DNA of 64,000 nt from Neorhizobium tomejilense (lineage in GTDB: Bacteria; Pseudomonadota; Alphaproteobacteria; Rhizobiales; Rhizobiaceae): assembly GCA_002968845.1 (NCBI GenBank), contig PVBG01000001.1:1-64000 (forward strand). Reading direction: 5' to 3'. A program made the position numbers and the translations under genes. The notes beneath the pieces are model-generated. The model was not told the DNA's origin, did not search any database, and saw only the letters and a list, made by a program, of their open reading frames with translations. Within the stretch, counting starts at the first letter, position 1. The number at the start of each line of letters is the position of its first letter. Shown piece after piece: positions 18,508 through 27,798 of this stretch.

Positions 18508-18540
18508 CGAAACGCGGACAATCCGGTTGTCCGCGTTTCG
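18508..18540 (+). terminator. Terminator hairpin after minCDE
   Basis: Perfect 14-pair stem: CGAAACGCGGACAA (18508-18521) / TTGTCCGCGTTTCG (18527-18540), loop TCCGG. The following bases are only moderately T-rich (TGTTTCG), so termination is likely but not textbook. Confidence 0.75.
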
Positions 18541-18629
18541 TGTTTCGCGCCTGCTTGCGCGAACGAAGACGGCCTGCCTGGCACGTCGCTTGCTTCGTAA
18601 AACGGTTGCCCCTGTAAAAGGAAACGGCC

Positions 18630-19613
18630 GTGTACGCGAACATAAATCCCTCCATCGACGTCAGGTTGCTGCGCACCACCTATCTGCTGCTCAGGGAGCG
18701 CAATGTCTCCAAAGTCGCGGTGCTGCTCGGACACAGCCAGCCGGCGGTCAGCGCCTGCCTGAAGAAGGCGCGGGAAATCTTCTCCGATCCGCTTCTGGTG
18801 CGCAGCGGCCAGAAACTGGTGCTCACCGAGCGCGGCGAAGAGGTGATGACCTCGATCGCGGCAATGCTCGAAGGCCTGCTGGACACGCTGAACCGCAGCA
18901 GCCAGTTCGATCCGGGCATGGTCCACAGCCGGATGCGGATCGCCGCGGTCAATTGTTTCGGCACCTTCCTCATCCCGCCGATCGCCACCAGCATCCGGCG
19001 TGAAGCGCCCGGCATATCGGTCGATTTTTTTGCGCCCTCCGAGCAGAGCGATCTCATCGAGGATTTGGGGTCTGGCCGGGTGGACATGGTGATTGGCAAC
19101 TGGCCGGCGCCGCAGCAGAGCCTGAAGTCGAGCACACTCCTGCATTGCGAGATTGCCTGTGTGGTGCAGAAGTCGAGCCCCATGGCGAAGCGCGGTCGCC
19201 TTCTTCTCGACGACTATCTCGATGCTGACCACGTCTCGCCGACGCCGGGTTCGAATGCGGTCTACAGCCCGATCGACGGCCGGCTCGCGCAGCTCGGAAT
19301 GCGCCGCCGCATCGCCATGTCGGTTCCCGAATACGCGCTGATTCCGGCAATCCTTGCCGAAACCGACCTGATCTTCACGACGGCGCGACCCTATGCCGAA
19401 TATATCGTCGCGAATGCTCCGGCCAACCACCTGCAACTCGTCGAGGCCCCGCGGGAATTCGACCAGATGAACCTCTACCTTCTATGGCACGAACGGGCCC
19501 ATAACAGCGGCGCCAACCGGTGGCTGCGCAATGTCATCCGCACCGTCGCGCGGCGCTTCGACCAGACGCTTCATCCGGTTCCGTCCGAAATGCCTCTGCG
19601 GGCGGCGTCCTGA
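18630..19613 (+). CDS. LysR-family transcriptional regulator
   Basis: 327 aa. The N-terminal winged helix reads VRLLRTTYLLLRERNVSKVAVLLGHSQPAVSACLKKAREIFSDPLL in spirit of the family (recognition helix around SQPAVS, residues 40-46), followed by a periplasmic-binding-like effector domain from about residue 95. GTG start at 18630 with AAAGGA upstream. It is encoded head-to-tail before the acyl-CoA ligase operon, and a dyad (19708-19734) lies in between, so it probably controls that operon and perhaps itself; the inducer is unknown. Confidence 0.88.
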   Translation: MYANINPSIDVRLLRTTYLLLRERNVSKVAVLLGHSQPAVSACLKKAREIFSDPLLVRSGQKLVLTERGEEVMTSIAAMLEGLLDTLNRSSQFDPGMVHSRMRIAAVNCFGTFLIPPIATSIRREAPGISVDFFAPSEQSDLIEDLGSGRVDMVIGNWPAPQQSLKSSTLLHCEIACVVQKSSPMAKRGRLLLDDYLDADHVSPTPGSNAVYSPIDGRLAQLGMRRRIAMSVPEYALIPAILAETDLIFTTARPYAEYIVANAPANHLQLVEAPREFDQMNLYLLWHERAHNSGANRWLRNVIRTVARRFDQTLHPVPSEMPLRAAS

Positions 19614-19707
19614 AGTCGCCGAGTATAAGCAAACGGATATACCCGCTATCGACGGCCGTGGCATTCACCCGCGGACAAAATTTGCCCATGCTGCAGGCAG
19701 GATTTAC

Positions 19708-19734
19708 ATCTGCCAAAGAATTGAGCAGGCAGAT
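19708..19734 (+). promoter_or_regulatory. Dyad ATCTGCC-N13-GGCAGAT before the catabolic operon
   Basis: Perfect 7-base inverted repeat (19708-19714 and 19728-19734) in the 141-base gap between the LysR gene and the acyl-CoA ligase gene, ending 20 bases before the ligase ATG. Arm length and spacing are plausible for a dimeric regulator site, but its place so close to the start codon would suit repression or a 5' leader hairpin as well. Confidence 0.5.
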
Positions 19735-19754
19735 TTAGCGCCGGGGAATTTCGA

Positions 19755-21269
19755 ATGCTGATGCACACCCTTCTCGTGGATGGCGCCAATCGCGATCCCG
19801 ACCATGCCTGTTTCCACTGGGTCGATCGCGACAGGAGCCTGACCTATGCCGGGGCCGTCGAAGCGATGGAGCGCGCTGCGGGCGCATTGCATAGTCTCGG
19901 GGTCAGGCCGGGCGACCGTGTGACGATCTTCGCACACAACGGCATGGACTACCTGACGACGATGCTGGGCTGCTGGCGGCTCGGGGCGATTTCAGCTCTC
20001 GTAAACGTCAAGTTCGCCGACGAACTTGCCTGTTATTTCGGCGATCACCAGCCGACTGCGGTCGTTTATACCCATGACAAACATGAACAGGTGAGCGCCG
20101 CAGCCGCCTGCGTGCCGACGATCCGGGCATTGATCTGCATGGACGGGCCGCAACCGGGCGCTCACTCTCTGCCGGAGTTGATGGCGGCTGCCCTGCCGGT
20201 GCCTGCCGATCCGGGCAACGAAGATGCGATTGCCCATCTTTCCTATACGTCCGGGACCACCGGCAAACCGAAGGGCGCCTGCCTCAAGCATGAGCCGACG
20301 GTGCGCGCGACCCGCTGCATCGCCGAGCGGCTGCAGATCACGGCGGACGACGTTTCGTTCGGCCCAAGCGCCTTGTCGAGCTCTTATCAACTGGTCGGAA
20401 ATCTTCTGCCGCAGCTGTCGCGCGGCGCGGCGATCAACGTGATGGGCCGTTGGACGCAGGAGGCCGGTTTCGATGCACTCGAAGCTCGCGGGGCGACCAT
20501 GCTGATCGCCAACCCTCCGATCCTGACCGATCTCCTCAACGAGGCCGCCATCCGCGGCCATGCGCCGGCGAAGCTGCGGATGAGCATGTCGGGCGGCGGC
20601 CCGGTTCCGCCGGTTCTGAAGGCGGGTTGGCAGGAGAAGCTGAAGCTGCCGCTGGTTGAGAGCTATGGTCAGTCGGAGCTGGGCGGTTTCGTGGCGCTCG
20701 GTTTCCCGAAGCTCGATAGCGCCGACATCGAGACCCGTCGCGCTGGCATGCCGCTGCCGGACAAGGAGGTCCGCATTCTCAATTCCGACGGTTCCGAACT
20801 TCCCTGCGGTTCGGTCGGCGAGATCGCGCTTCGTGGCGGTTTCATGTGGGGTTACTGGGGCAAGCCCGAAAAGACCGCCGAGACGCTGCGCGACGGCTGG
20901 CTATGGACCGGCGATATCGGCACGATGGACCGGCACGGCTTTGTCACCATGATGGGACGTCGCTCCGAACTTCTCGAGGTCGGCGGCAAGACCTGGTATC
21001 CGCGCGATGTGGAAGAGGCGCTATCGACGGTCGCCGGCATCGAGCAGGCGGCAGTCGTCGGCGTCCCTGATCCGACCATGAAGACGCGGCCGGTCGCCTT
21101 CGTGCAGGCCGCCGCGCCGGTCGATGGCGAGGCCGCGAAGGCGCAGATTGCAGCGACGCTTCCCTACGACCTCTCCGTCATGACGGTGATCTCGCTTGCA
21201 GAGCTGCCCATGACCCCCACCGGCAAGATCGCCAAGGCGGAGCTGGCGGCACGCGCCGCTGCGGCCTGA
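19755..21269 (+). CDS. AMP-forming acyl-CoA synthetase/ligase
   Basis: Activates a carboxylic acid to its CoA thioester via an acyl-adenylate. 504 aa, ANL superfamily: P-loop-like SYTSGTTGKPKGA (about 157-169), A5 motif ESYGQSE (about 302-308), GWLWTGDIG (about 382-390), hinge GRRSELLEVGGK and the C-terminal catalytic Lys in PTGKIAKAEL. The substrate cannot be read from sequence. First gene of a unit with a creatininase-type amidohydrolase, a CocE-type hydrolase and an importer; the CoA thioester may be the entry point of a degradation pathway. A second Met two codons in is an alternative start. Confidence 0.9.
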   Translation: MLMHTLLVDGANRDPDHACFHWVDRDRSLTYAGAVEAMERAAGALHSLGVRPGDRVTIFAHNGMDYLTTMLGCWRLGAISALVNVKFADELACYFGDHQPTAVVYTHDKHEQVSAAAACVPTIRALICMDGPQPGAHSLPELMAAALPVPADPGNEDAIAHLSYTSGTTGKPKGACLKHEPTVRATRCIAERLQITADDVSFGPSALSSSYQLVGNLLPQLSRGAAINVMGRWTQEAGFDALEARGATMLIANPPILTDLLNEAAIRGHAPAKLRMSMSGGGPVPPVLKAGWQEKLKLPLVESYGQSELGGFVALGFPKLDSADIETRRAGMPLPDKEVRILNSDGSELPCGSVGEIALRGGFMWGYWGKPEKTAETLRDGWLWTGDIGTMDRHGFVTMMGRRSELLEVGGKTWYPRDVEEALSTVAGIEQAAVVGVPDPTMKTRPVAFVQAAAPVDGEAAKAQIAATLPYDLSVMTVISLAELPMTPTGKIAKAELAARAAAA

Positions 21270-21291
21270 CAATGAAACCGAGGATATGTCG

Positions 21292-22107
21292 ATGAAGCTG
21301 AAATCGCATTGGTGGTGGGATCATACCGCAAAGGACTTCTCCGAGTTCGAGATGGAGAAATTCGTTGCGATCCTGCCGATCGCCGCCGTCGAGCAGCATG
21401 GGCCACACCTTCCGGTCCGCGTCGATGCCGCGATCAATGCCGGCGTCGTCGCCCGCACGGTCGAGCTGATGGAAGGCGACTTGCCGGTTCTGGTGCTGCC
21501 GATGATGCCTGTCGGCAAGTCGGTCGAGCATACCGCATATCCGGGGACGCTGACCTTCAACTACGACACGCTGGCCAAGATGTGGTTCGAGCTCGGCGAG
21601 AGCGTCAATCGCGCCGGCTGCCGCAAGATCATCTTCGTCAATTCGCATGGCGGCCAGCCGCAGGTGATGGACATCGTCTGCCGCGAGCTGCGCATCAAGC
21701 TCGACATGTTCGCCGTCAGCGCCTGGGCGAGTGCCGGCGCCGATTTCTCCGACCTGTTCAGTGCCCATGAGATGAAGCACGGCATTCACGGCGGCGAAGC
21801 GGAGACCAGCGTGATGCTGCATCTGCATCGCGAGCTGATCGACATGCAGTATGCCGAGGACTTCGTGCCGGTCTCCGTCGAGCTCGAAGCGGCTGGCGGG
21901 TTGCTGATGCCGGAAGGCCGGATCGGTTACGGTTGGCAGACCCAGGACGTGCAGCCCTCCGGCGCCTGCGGCAATGCGGCTGCCGGCGATGCCGAACGCG
22001 GCCGTCTCTATGTCGAGCGCAGCGCCGCCAACCTCCTGAAGCTGATCAAGGAAGTGCTGGATTTCCCGCTCGACCGGATCACCTCCAAAACCATGTACAA
22101 GGGGTGA
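21292..22107 (+). CDS. Creatininase-family amidohydrolase
   Basis: Metal-dependent hydrolase of the creatininase/mycofactocin-MftE fold, acting on cyclic or linear amide bonds. About 271 aa. Metal ligands visible: Glu and His in AAVEQHGPHLP, Asp in RVDAAINAG, His in NSHGGQ and Glu in HGGEAETS. The start at 21292 is preferred because GAGG stands 8 bases before it; the ATG at 21286 is only 2 bases away from it. Lies 22 bases after the ligase gene. The true substrate is unknown; creatinine itself is not implied. Confidence 0.88.
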   Translation: MKLKSHWWWDHTAKDFSEFEMEKFVAILPIAAVEQHGPHLPVRVDAAINAGVVARTVELMEGDLPVLVLPMMPVGKSVEHTAYPGTLTFNYDTLAKMWFELGESVNRAGCRKIIFVNSHGGQPQVMDIVCRELRIKLDMFAVSAWASAGADFSDLFSAHEMKHGIHGGEAETSVMLHLHRELIDMQYAEDFVPVSVELEAAGGLLMPEGRIGYGWQTQDVQPSGACGNAAAGDAERGRLYVERSAANLLKLIKEVLDFPLDRITSKTMYKG

Positions 22108-22111
22108 TTGC

Positions 22112-23743
22112 TTGACGACCCCACGCGCACCATACGGCGTTGCAGGCCCCGAAAGGGGCGAGCTTCTGCTCGATGACGGCGTCGTGCTGGTGTCGGATAT
22201 CTATTGTCCTCAAGGGGAGGGCAGGTTCCCGGTGCTGCTGATGCGCCAGCCTTATGGACGTGCCATCGCCTCGACATTGGTGCTCGCGCATCCCTCCTGG
22301 TACGCCTCGCATGGCTACATCGTCGTCATCCAGGATGTGCGGGGCTGCGGCGAATCCAGTGGTATCTTCGAGGCCTTCGTCGCCGAAACGGGCGATGGCG
22401 CACGTACGCTGGAATGGGCGGCCGCATTGCCTGGAAGCAACGGCAAGCTCGGCCTCTACGGCTTCAGTTACCAGGCGGTGACACAATATTTTGCCATTGC
22501 CGGCAAGGGGAGCGTTCGGCCGGATGCCATTGCGCCTGCCATGGGCTCCTGGATGCCACGCGATGACTGGGCCTATGAGGGCAATGCCTTCCGGCTCGGG
22601 CTCAATGCCGGTTGGGCGGCGCAGATGGCGCGGCTGACCGCGGCGCGGCGGGAGGATGCCGCAACCTTTTCTGCCCTCGCCGGAGCGGCAGACGATGCGA
22701 CCCTTCGTGACCTGCTCGCCTCCCGGTCCGACATATCGCATCTCGCCAAATGGATGGCGGACGAGAGTGACTATTGGGACGCGGTCTCGCCCGGCGTGCT
22801 GCTGGCTGACGATCCGCTGGACATACCGGTTCTTCATACAGGGGGCTGGGCCGATTTCCTGCTTCAGGGAACCTGGGCCGCCGATGCAGCCTTTCGGCGG
22901 AAACATCCGGAGAGTTCACATCTGGTGATCGGCCCTTGGGCGCATGCGCCGTGGAACCGGTCATGCGGTGCCACCGACATGGGGCAGGAGGCGGAATTCT
23001 CGGTCGATCGCGCCCAACTGGCCTTCTTCGATTTCTATCTCAAGGGGCTTGGCGAACGACCGCAGCCGGTTAGGCTCTTCGACATGGGGCGGCGCCGTTG
23101 GGGCGATTTCGCAGATCGTCCCGTCAGCTCCGAAGCCGAATTTTTCCTCTCATCCTCAGGCCTTGGCGCGGCCATGGTCAGCGATGGCAGGCTGTCGAGG
23201 GGGAGCGGTGCTGAGGCCCGCGATACATTCGTCCACGATCCCACGCGCCCGACAGCGCTTGTCGGCGGTCATCTCGGGACGCCGGCCGGTTTTGCCGACC
23301 GCAGCGGCCACGACAACCGCGCCGACGTTGCCGTCTACACAAGCGCGCCCTTCGATGCGGCGAGGTCCTATATCGGCGAAGCCTGTGCCGAGATCGAGGT
23401 CGAGACGCAGTCCGAAGGTTTCGATCTCTGCGCGACATTGTCGCTCGTTGCTCCATCTGGGGAGGCGAGGGTGCTCAGTACCGCTTATGCTCGCCTCAAC
23501 AGCGGCCGGCGTGTTTTGGCACGCATCAGCCTTCGCCCGATCTGCATCACCGTCCTGGAAGGTTTCGCGTTACGGCTTTCGCTGCAGGGCGCCGGCGCGC
23601 CGGTCTTCGAAGTTCATCCCGGCGACGGGCCTTTCGCGTCCGTGCCCGAAATGGCGCGGCGACCGATCGCCATTTCCATCTGCCATGGCGGGACGACGCG
23701 TTCCCGCCTGATCATGCCCGAGGCTCTCGACCATGTCGCATAA
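22112..23743 (+). CDS. CocE/NonD-family serine hydrolase
   Basis: Alpha/beta hydrolase related to cocaine esterase and X-Pro dipeptidyl peptidase (S15), 543 aa. Oxyanion/nucleophile region GLYGFSYQA (Ser about residue 117; the usual following Gly is Gln), Asp in GGWADFLLQG and His in GPWAHAPW complete a plausible triad; the last ~200 residues form the jelly-roll domain. TTG start with AAGGGG upstream, four bases after the creatininase stop. It overlaps the ABC ATPase gene by 11 bases. Hydrolysis of an ester or amide taken up by the linked importer is likely. Confidence 0.88.
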   Translation: MTTPRAPYGVAGPERGELLLDDGVVLVSDIYCPQGEGRFPVLLMRQPYGRAIASTLVLAHPSWYASHGYIVVIQDVRGCGESSGIFEAFVAETGDGARTLEWAAALPGSNGKLGLYGFSYQAVTQYFAIAGKGSVRPDAIAPAMGSWMPRDDWAYEGNAFRLGLNAGWAAQMARLTAARREDAATFSALAGAADDATLRDLLASRSDISHLAKWMADESDYWDAVSPGVLLADDPLDIPVLHTGGWADFLLQGTWAADAAFRRKHPESSHLVIGPWAHAPWNRSCGATDMGQEAEFSVDRAQLAFFDFYLKGLGERPQPVRLFDMGRRRWGDFADRPVSSEAEFFLSSSGLGAAMVSDGRLSRGSGAEARDTFVHDPTRPTALVGGHLGTPAGFADRSGHDNRADVAVYTSAPFDAARSYIGEACAEIEVETQSEGFDLCATLSLVAPSGEARVLSTAYARLNSGRRVLARISLRPICITVLEGFALRLSLQGAGAPVFEVHPGDGPFASVPEMARRPIAISICHGGTTRSRLIMPEALDHVA

Positions 23744-24758
23744 GCACTACCTGACGCTCGACAACATCACGGCCACCTACGGCGATTCCGTCGCTGTCAG
23801 CGGCCTCACGATCGAGGTCGCCAAGGGCGAGCTCCTGTCGCTGCTCGGGCCCTCCGGCTGCGGCAAGACAACGACGCTCCGGATGATCGCCGGTTTCGTG
23901 CAGCCGTCGGAAGGGCGCGTCATCCTCAACGGCGAGGACATCAGCAAGCGGCCCGTCCATACCCGCAACATCGGCGTCGTCTTCCAGTCCTACGCGCTGT
24001 TCCCGCACCTGACGGCGCTCGACAATGTCGGATTCGGCCTGCGCATGCGCCATGTCGGCAAGGCGGAATGCCGCGCCCGGGCCGCTGCCGCCCTCGATAC
24101 GGTCGGGCTCGGCGCCTATTACGACCGGTATCCTGGCCAGCTTTCCGGCGGCCAGCAGCAGCGCGTAGCGCTTGCCCGCGCGCTGGTGATCGAGCCGGAC
24201 GTGTTGCTCCTTGACGAGCCGCTTTCCAATCTCGATGCCCATCTGCGCGCCGACATGCGCACCGAAATCCGCACGCTGCAGCAGCGGCTCGGCATCACCA
24301 CGGTGTTCGTCACCCACGACCAGCAGGAAGCGCTCGCCATGTCGGATCGCGTCGCGGTGATGAACAAGGGGTTGCTCGCCGAAATCGGCACGCCGGTCGG
24401 GCTCTGCGACCGGCCGCATTCGCCGTTCACCGCCTCCTTCCTCGGCGCCCGCACGGTGATCGAGGGGAGGACCGAGAACGGCCTGTTCACGGCGCTGGGG
24501 CTCACCTGCGAGGGCGCACCTTCCGGCGCTACCCGCCTCGTTCTGCGTGCGTCGCGGCTCAGGCTCTCGGACGGGCCGGGGCCGCTCAATGTCGCCGGCA
24601 CGCTCGTCAATGCAGCCTTCCTCGGCGACACCTACGAAGCCGATATCCAATCCGCATGCGGCATGATCCGCCTGATCGTGCCTTCGGATATGCCGCCTCC
24701 GCCCCTCGGGACACCGTGCAGCATCCAGACCCAGCCGGGTGGCGCCACATTCATCTGA
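23733..24758 (+). CDS. ABC importer ATP-binding protein, polyamine/iron(III)-type
   Basis: 341 aa. Walker A GPSGCGKTT (about 39-47), Q loop VVFQSYALFPHLT, signature LSGGQQQR (about 134-141), Walker B VLLLDEPLSNLD, H loop VTHDQ, then a C-terminal TOBE-like domain from about 235, as in PotA. It energises the permease and binding protein encoded next. Start lies inside the end of the CocE gene, indicating tight coupling. Confidence 0.93.
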   Translation: MSHKHYLTLDNITATYGDSVAVSGLTIEVAKGELLSLLGPSGCGKTTTLRMIAGFVQPSEGRVILNGEDISKRPVHTRNIGVVFQSYALFPHLTALDNVGFGLRMRHVGKAECRARAAAALDTVGLGAYYDRYPGQLSGGQQQRVALARALVIEPDVLLLDEPLSNLDAHLRADMRTEIRTLQQRLGITTVFVTHDQQEALAMSDRVAVMNKGLLAEIGTPVGLCDRPHSPFTASFLGARTVIEGRTENGLFTALGLTCEGAPSGATRLVLRASRLRLSDGPGPLNVAGTLVNAAFLGDTYEADIQSACGMIRLIVPSDMPPPPLGTPCSIQTQPGGATFI

Positions 24759-24779
24759 CCGAAAAAGGGGAACCAAGAC

Positions 24780-25829
24780 ATGAACGTCTCGCGTCGTACA
24801 TTCAACAAGCTCATCGCCGGTGCCGGTCTCGCCGCACCGTTCCACATCATCCGTTCCGCCTCCGCCCAGGAGCCCAAGAAGGGCGACGAACTGGTCGTCG
24901 GCATCTGGGGCGGCGCGCAGGAAAAGATCGTCAGGGAACATGTCGAGAAGCCGCTCGTCGAGAAATACGGCTGCAAGGTCAGCTACGTTCTTGGCGGCAC
25001 CGGCGACCGCCGTGCCCGCGCCTATGCCGAGCGCGGTCGCCCGAGCTTCGACGTCCTCTACCTGAACATCTTCGAAAGCCGCCAGGCCGTGAAGGACGGC
25101 GTGACCCAGGCGCCGACGCCGGCCGTCAAGAACTTCGAGGCGCTCTATCCGAGTGCGCGAAAGGGCGGTTACGGCGTCGCCTTCAACCCCTGCACGATCG
25201 TCTATGACAAAACCAAGGCGTCGAAGCCGATCACCTCGTGGAAGGACATGTGGAACCCGGAATGGAAGGGCCGTATCGCCTGGCCGGATGGTCTGGGCGC
25301 CGAAGGCATTTCCGCGCTGATGATGGCCGCCCGCGTCTGGGGCGGAGACGAGAAGAACGCCGACATCGGCTTCGAAAAGGTCAAGGAACTGAAGCCGTTC
25401 GCAGCGATCCAGGGCAGCCAGGCCCAGCTCTTCGAAATGTTCGACCAGAAACTCGCCGATCTTTCGGTCGAGTTCGGCAGCTTCACCCAGTCTTATGTCG
25501 AAACGCGCAATCCCAATATAGCGATCGCCAAGCCGGTCGAGGGGCAGGCGCTTTCGATGAACGTTGCCTGCATCACCGAAGGCACGAAGAACCAGAAGCT
25601 CGCCGAGGAATGGATCAACCTGCACCTCTCCGAACCCTGCATGCTCGCCTATGCGCGCCAGATCTACTATTCACCGACCGTCAGCAACATTACGGTCCCG
25701 GACGACATCAAGTCGAAGCTCGTGCTCGGCGATGCCGATGTCGCAAAGCTCGTCGATTTCGATTGGGACGTGATCAATGCCAGCCGCGCCAAATGGCAGG
25801 CGAAATACGATCGGGAGATCGCGGGATGA
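24780..25829 (+). CDS. Periplasmic solute-binding protein, polyamine-type, Tat-exported
   Basis: 349 aa. The N terminus has a twin-arginine signal (SRRTFNKLIAGAGLAAP) with cleavage likely after SASA. The mature part resembles PotD/family 1 extracellular binding proteins (LVVGIWGGAQEKI..., FDVLYLNIFESR). Tat export suggests folding before export. Linked to a PotA-like ATPase upstream and a double permease with 4-base overlap downstream. Ligand unknown; the accompanying hydrolases argue for an ester or amide substrate rather than a simple polyamine. Confidence 0.9.
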   Translation: MNVSRRTFNKLIAGAGLAAPFHIIRSASAQEPKKGDELVVGIWGGAQEKIVREHVEKPLVEKYGCKVSYVLGGTGDRRARAYAERGRPSFDVLYLNIFESRQAVKDGVTQAPTPAVKNFEALYPSARKGGYGVAFNPCTIVYDKTKASKPITSWKDMWNPEWKGRIAWPDGLGAEGISALMMAARVWGGDEKNADIGFEKVKELKPFAAIQGSQAQLFEMFDQKLADLSVEFGSFTQSYVETRNPNIAIAKPVEGQALSMNVACITEGTKNQKLAEEWINLHLSEPCMLAYARQIYYSPTVSNITVPDDIKSKLVLGDADVAKLVDFDWDVINASRAKWQAKYDREIAG

Positions 25830-27514
25830 ACCGTTGGATCGGGCCGGCGCTTGCAGCGCCGGTCACCCTTTGGCTGCTTCTGTCCTTCGCGGCGCCGATG
25901 TTCGTGGTACTCGTGCTCTCCCTGCACGAGTATCCCGATCCTTTCGGCCCGCTGTTCATAACGCCGTCGATCGCGCAGTTCCGGGATATCGTCTCGGACG
26001 GCTTCTATTTCGGCGTCGTCTCCGAAACCATCCTGCTCGGCCTCGGCGTGACCGTCATCACCGCGCTTCTCGGTTATCCGCTCGCTCACTGGCTGGCGCG
26101 CATGCCGGTAAAATACCGCGCAGCCGCGTTTGCGGTCATCCTCATTCCGCTGCTGACCAATGTCGTGGTGCGCTCGCTCGGCATCATCCTCCTGCTGGCA
26201 CCCGAAGGGCTGATCAATTCGGTCACCGGGCTGATCGGCATTCCGCCGGCCAGATACATGCTGTTCACCCATGGTGCTGTCGCGGTGGCGCTGGCGCAGG
26301 TCTTTTTGCCGTTCATGGTGCTGGCGCTCTACGACAACCTGCAGGGCACTTCGCCGCGGGTGCATGAAGCGGCCCAGAGCCTCGGCGCCTCTCCGGCGGT
26401 CCGGTTCCTCACCGTCGACCTGCCGCTTTCGCTGCCCGGCCTGCGCTCCGGCACTGTGATCGTTTTCCTGATGGCGACCACGGCTTACGTTTCCGCCTCC
26501 CTGCTCGGCGGAAAGAAGGTCTGGACCACCGGCATGCTGGTGCTGCAGGAAGCGATCAAGAACCTCAATGCGCCGCTTGCCGCGGCGCTTGCGATCATCA
26601 TGACCGTCACCGGTCTCGCGTTTGCGGCGCTCTGCGCCTATTCGCTCAACCGCCTGATGCCGTGGCTGAAGGGCAAGCCCAGCAATCCCTGGAGCATACC
26701 GCGCTGGCTGGTGCCGATCATCAACATCCTCGGGCCGATCGTCTCGAAACTGCTGCTCGCCATCTCGCTGCTGCTCCTGCTGCTGCCGCTGGTGCTGGTC
26801 TGCATCCAGAGTTTCAACGACGTGCCGCAGGCGACCGCCTCCGGCTTCCGCGGCTTCACGCTGAAATGGTACGAGGCGGTGTTTTTCGCCGGAACGTATG
26901 CGGATGCCTTCTGGGTGTCGGTGCAGCTTGCCGTCACCTCGATGCTGGTGGCGCTTTCGCTTTCGCTGCCGGCGGCCTTCGCGCTCGCCCGTTATCCGTT
27001 CAAGGGTCGCTCCGCGCTCCTGGCTTTCTGGCTGCTGCCGATGTCGCTGCCCCACGTGGCGATCGGGGTCGGAATGCTGCGGCTCTTGCAGATCTACCTG
27101 ATCATTCCGCCCTTCCTCGGCCTCGTGGCGATCCATGTGATCGTCATCCTGCCGTTTGCGATCACGCTTCTGACCACCTCGGTGATGGGGCTCGACCGGG
27201 CGCAGGAGGAGGCGGCGGCGAGCCTCGGCGCAAGCCCGGTGCGGCGGTTTTTTCTGATCATCATGCCGGGCCTGGCGCCGGGGCTGTTTGCGGCCGGCAT
27301 CGTCGGCTTCCTGCTGAGCTTCGGCGAGGTGACGGTGACGAGCTTCCTCACCACCGCCCGGCTGACGACGCTGCCGGTCCGCATCTACGCGGAATCGACC
27401 TTCAGCCTGGAGCCGACCGCGCATGCCATCTCGGCCGTCCTGATCCTCTTCACCGTCATCGCGCTGGCCCTGCTGGGCAGGGTGGTTCGCCTAGACCGAC
27501 TCTACGCACGATAG
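25826..27514 (+). CDS. Fused double ABC permease (PotB-PotC type)
   Basis: 562 aa in one chain, where most systems use two proteins. Two permease domains are visible, each with an EAA loop: EAAQSLGASP near residue 188 and EAAASLGASP near 467. Around 12 membrane helices in total. The start ATG at 25826 overlaps the binding-protein stop. Last gene of the 19755-27514 unit. Confidence 0.92.
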   Translation: MNRWIGPALAAPVTLWLLLSFAAPMFVVLVLSLHEYPDPFGPLFITPSIAQFRDIVSDGFYFGVVSETILLGLGVTVITALLGYPLAHWLARMPVKYRAAAFAVILIPLLTNVVVRSLGIILLLAPEGLINSVTGLIGIPPARYMLFTHGAVAVALAQVFLPFMVLALYDNLQGTSPRVHEAAQSLGASPAVRFLTVDLPLSLPGLRSGTVIVFLMATTAYVSASLLGGKKVWTTGMLVLQEAIKNLNAPLAAALAIIMTVTGLAFAALCAYSLNRLMPWLKGKPSNPWSIPRWLVPIINILGPIVSKLLLAISLLLLLLPLVLVCIQSFNDVPQATASGFRGFTLKWYEAVFFAGTYADAFWVSVQLAVTSMLVALSLSLPAAFALARYPFKGRSALLAFWLLPMSLPHVAIGVGMLRLLQIYLIIPPFLGLVAIHVIVILPFAITLLTTSVMGLDRAQEEAAASLGASPVRRFFLIIMPGLAPGLFAAGIVGFLLSFGEVTVTSFLTTARLTTLPVRIYAESTFSLEPTAHAISAVLILFTVIALALLGRVVRLDRLYAR

Positions 27515-27560
27515 CGGGCCGGCCCGCTTGACAGGCATACTGAAAACCGACAGTTATCGT

Positions 27561-27652
27561 GTTCTTCCGAGGGGGGCATCTTGACGATGCTGAGATGGCG
27601 GTGAGCCGGACCCTTGAACCTGATCCGGGTCATGCCGGCGTAGGAACGGAAA
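27561..27652 (+). promoter_or_regulatory. TPP (THI-box) riboswitch
   Basis: The conserved THI elements follow in order: CTGAGATGGC, then ACCCTTGAACCTGATCCGGG (the highly conserved core), then CATGCCGGCGTAGGAA. The closing stem pairs TTCCG (27565-27569) with CGGAA (27647-27651). It faces the thiamine-type importer at 27799 and should reduce its expression when thiamine pyrophosphate is abundant. Confidence 0.95.
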
Positions 27653-27728
27653 TAAGCGTCATTCGACGATACTTTCTCTTCTCCGCTTCACCTGGATCTC
27701 CGTGATTGACTGATCTGGAGATCGACCG

Positions 27729-27794
27729 ATGACATCCATTCTTCCCGTTGTCCCGAAAGGGCATCCGGTCCCGGCGTGCAGGTTCGGCGCGTAG
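27729..27794 (+). CDS. 21-codon open frame between riboswitch and permease; leader peptide or gene remnant
   Basis: ATG at 27729 has GGAG 8 bases upstream and the frame ends with TAG at 27792, four bases before the permease ATG. The permease start itself has no ribosome binding site, so translation of this short frame could feed it by coupling. The peptide matches nothing I recognise. Alternatively it is what remains of a deleted gene such as the missing ATPase. Confidence 0.4.
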   Translation: MTSILPVVPKGHPVPACRFGA

Positions 27795-27798
27795 CATC

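Noticed and set aside
23712..25625. 637-codon open frame on the minus strand
   Set aside because: Runs antisense through the ABC ATPase and binding-protein genes, both of which carry full family motifs.
25667..27424. 585-codon open frame on the minus strand
   Set aside because: Antisense to the double permease; composition (Arg, Gln, Asp, His) is what high-GC shadows give.
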